DNA from: Mesaphorura yosii
Lineage: Eukaryota; Arthropoda; Collembola; Poduromorpha; Tullbergiidae
Reading direction: 5' to 3'
NCBI GenBank assembly: GCA_009869945.1
Contig: WIXG01000023.1
Coordinates: 310,001-374,000 of the forward strand
DNA: 64,000 bases
Shown here piece by piece: positions 63,946-64,000 of this stretch. The notes under the pieces are model-generated. The model was not told the origin of the DNA. It ran no database searches and saw only the letters and a list, made by a program, of their open reading frames with translations. Every line of letters starts with the position of its first letter. Within the stretch, counting starts at the first letter, position 1. Both the position numbers and the translations under genes were made by a program.

Positions 63946-64000
63946 CTGTTCAAAATAAAAGATGTAGCATACTCGTCATCTAGAACGTCAATTTAGTTAT

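Overview
The window is animal nuclear DNA. Almost every gene is split by short GT-AG introns (mostly 50-100 bp), and AATAAA poly(A) signals lie downstream of many stop codons. The gene content is that of an arthropod: CLIP-domain serine proteases, a clan-2-like cytochrome P450, secreted TULIP/JHBP-like proteins and a CLIP-type protease cluster. The very compact introns would fit a springtail or small crustacean, but the sequence alone does not settle the species. I rebuilt the exon chains by hand from splice consensus, phase and family resemblance. All of the main models close in frame from ATG to stop, except the last gene, which runs off the right edge.

Layout. 2.7-7.0 kb: patched-domain membrane protein (+). 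7.7-9.7 kb: cytochrome P450 (+). 9.9-10.5 kb: small secreted protein (-). 11.7-12.2 kb: BLES03/UPF0696 protein (+). 12.5-14.4 kb: single-pass, Ig-like receptor-type protein (-). 16.3-27 kb: an accessory region holding a family of secreted, probably GPI-anchored TULIP-like proteins. It has three tandem + copies, one inverted copy and one truncated copy. Between them sit a decayed CACTA-like transposase, a cysteine-rich EB-like gene and a 485-bp hAT element inserted in the truncated copy. 28.4-31.7 kb: FAM161 homologue (+). 33.0-37.7 kb: Na+/K+-ATPase alpha subunit (+). 38.0-43.7 kb: LRRC9 (-). 43.9-53.2 kb: four tandem CLIP serine proteases (-). 54.3-57.3 kb: PUF60 splicing factor (+). 57.5-59.0 kb: translin-associated factor X (-). 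60.4-62.3 kb: BTB-BACK-PHR protein (+). 62.9-64.0 kb: ZFPL1 (-), truncated at the right edge.

How the parts relate. Housekeeping genes fill the right half. The two expanded families (TULIP-like and CLIP proteases) make the accessory content. FAM161 and LRRC9 are both cilium-associated and sit on either side of the ion pump. The most distinctive observations are: the TULIP-like cluster with a 34-nt micro-exon kept in all five copies; the copy broken by a hAT insertion with an 8-bp duplication; a CLIP protease that has lost exactly one disulfide pair together with its basic activation residue; a GC-AG intron; a non-consensus residue in the ouabain-binding loop of the ATPase; and an enlarged disordered loop in TRAX. 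I saw no clear sign of a wholly new defence or mobile system.
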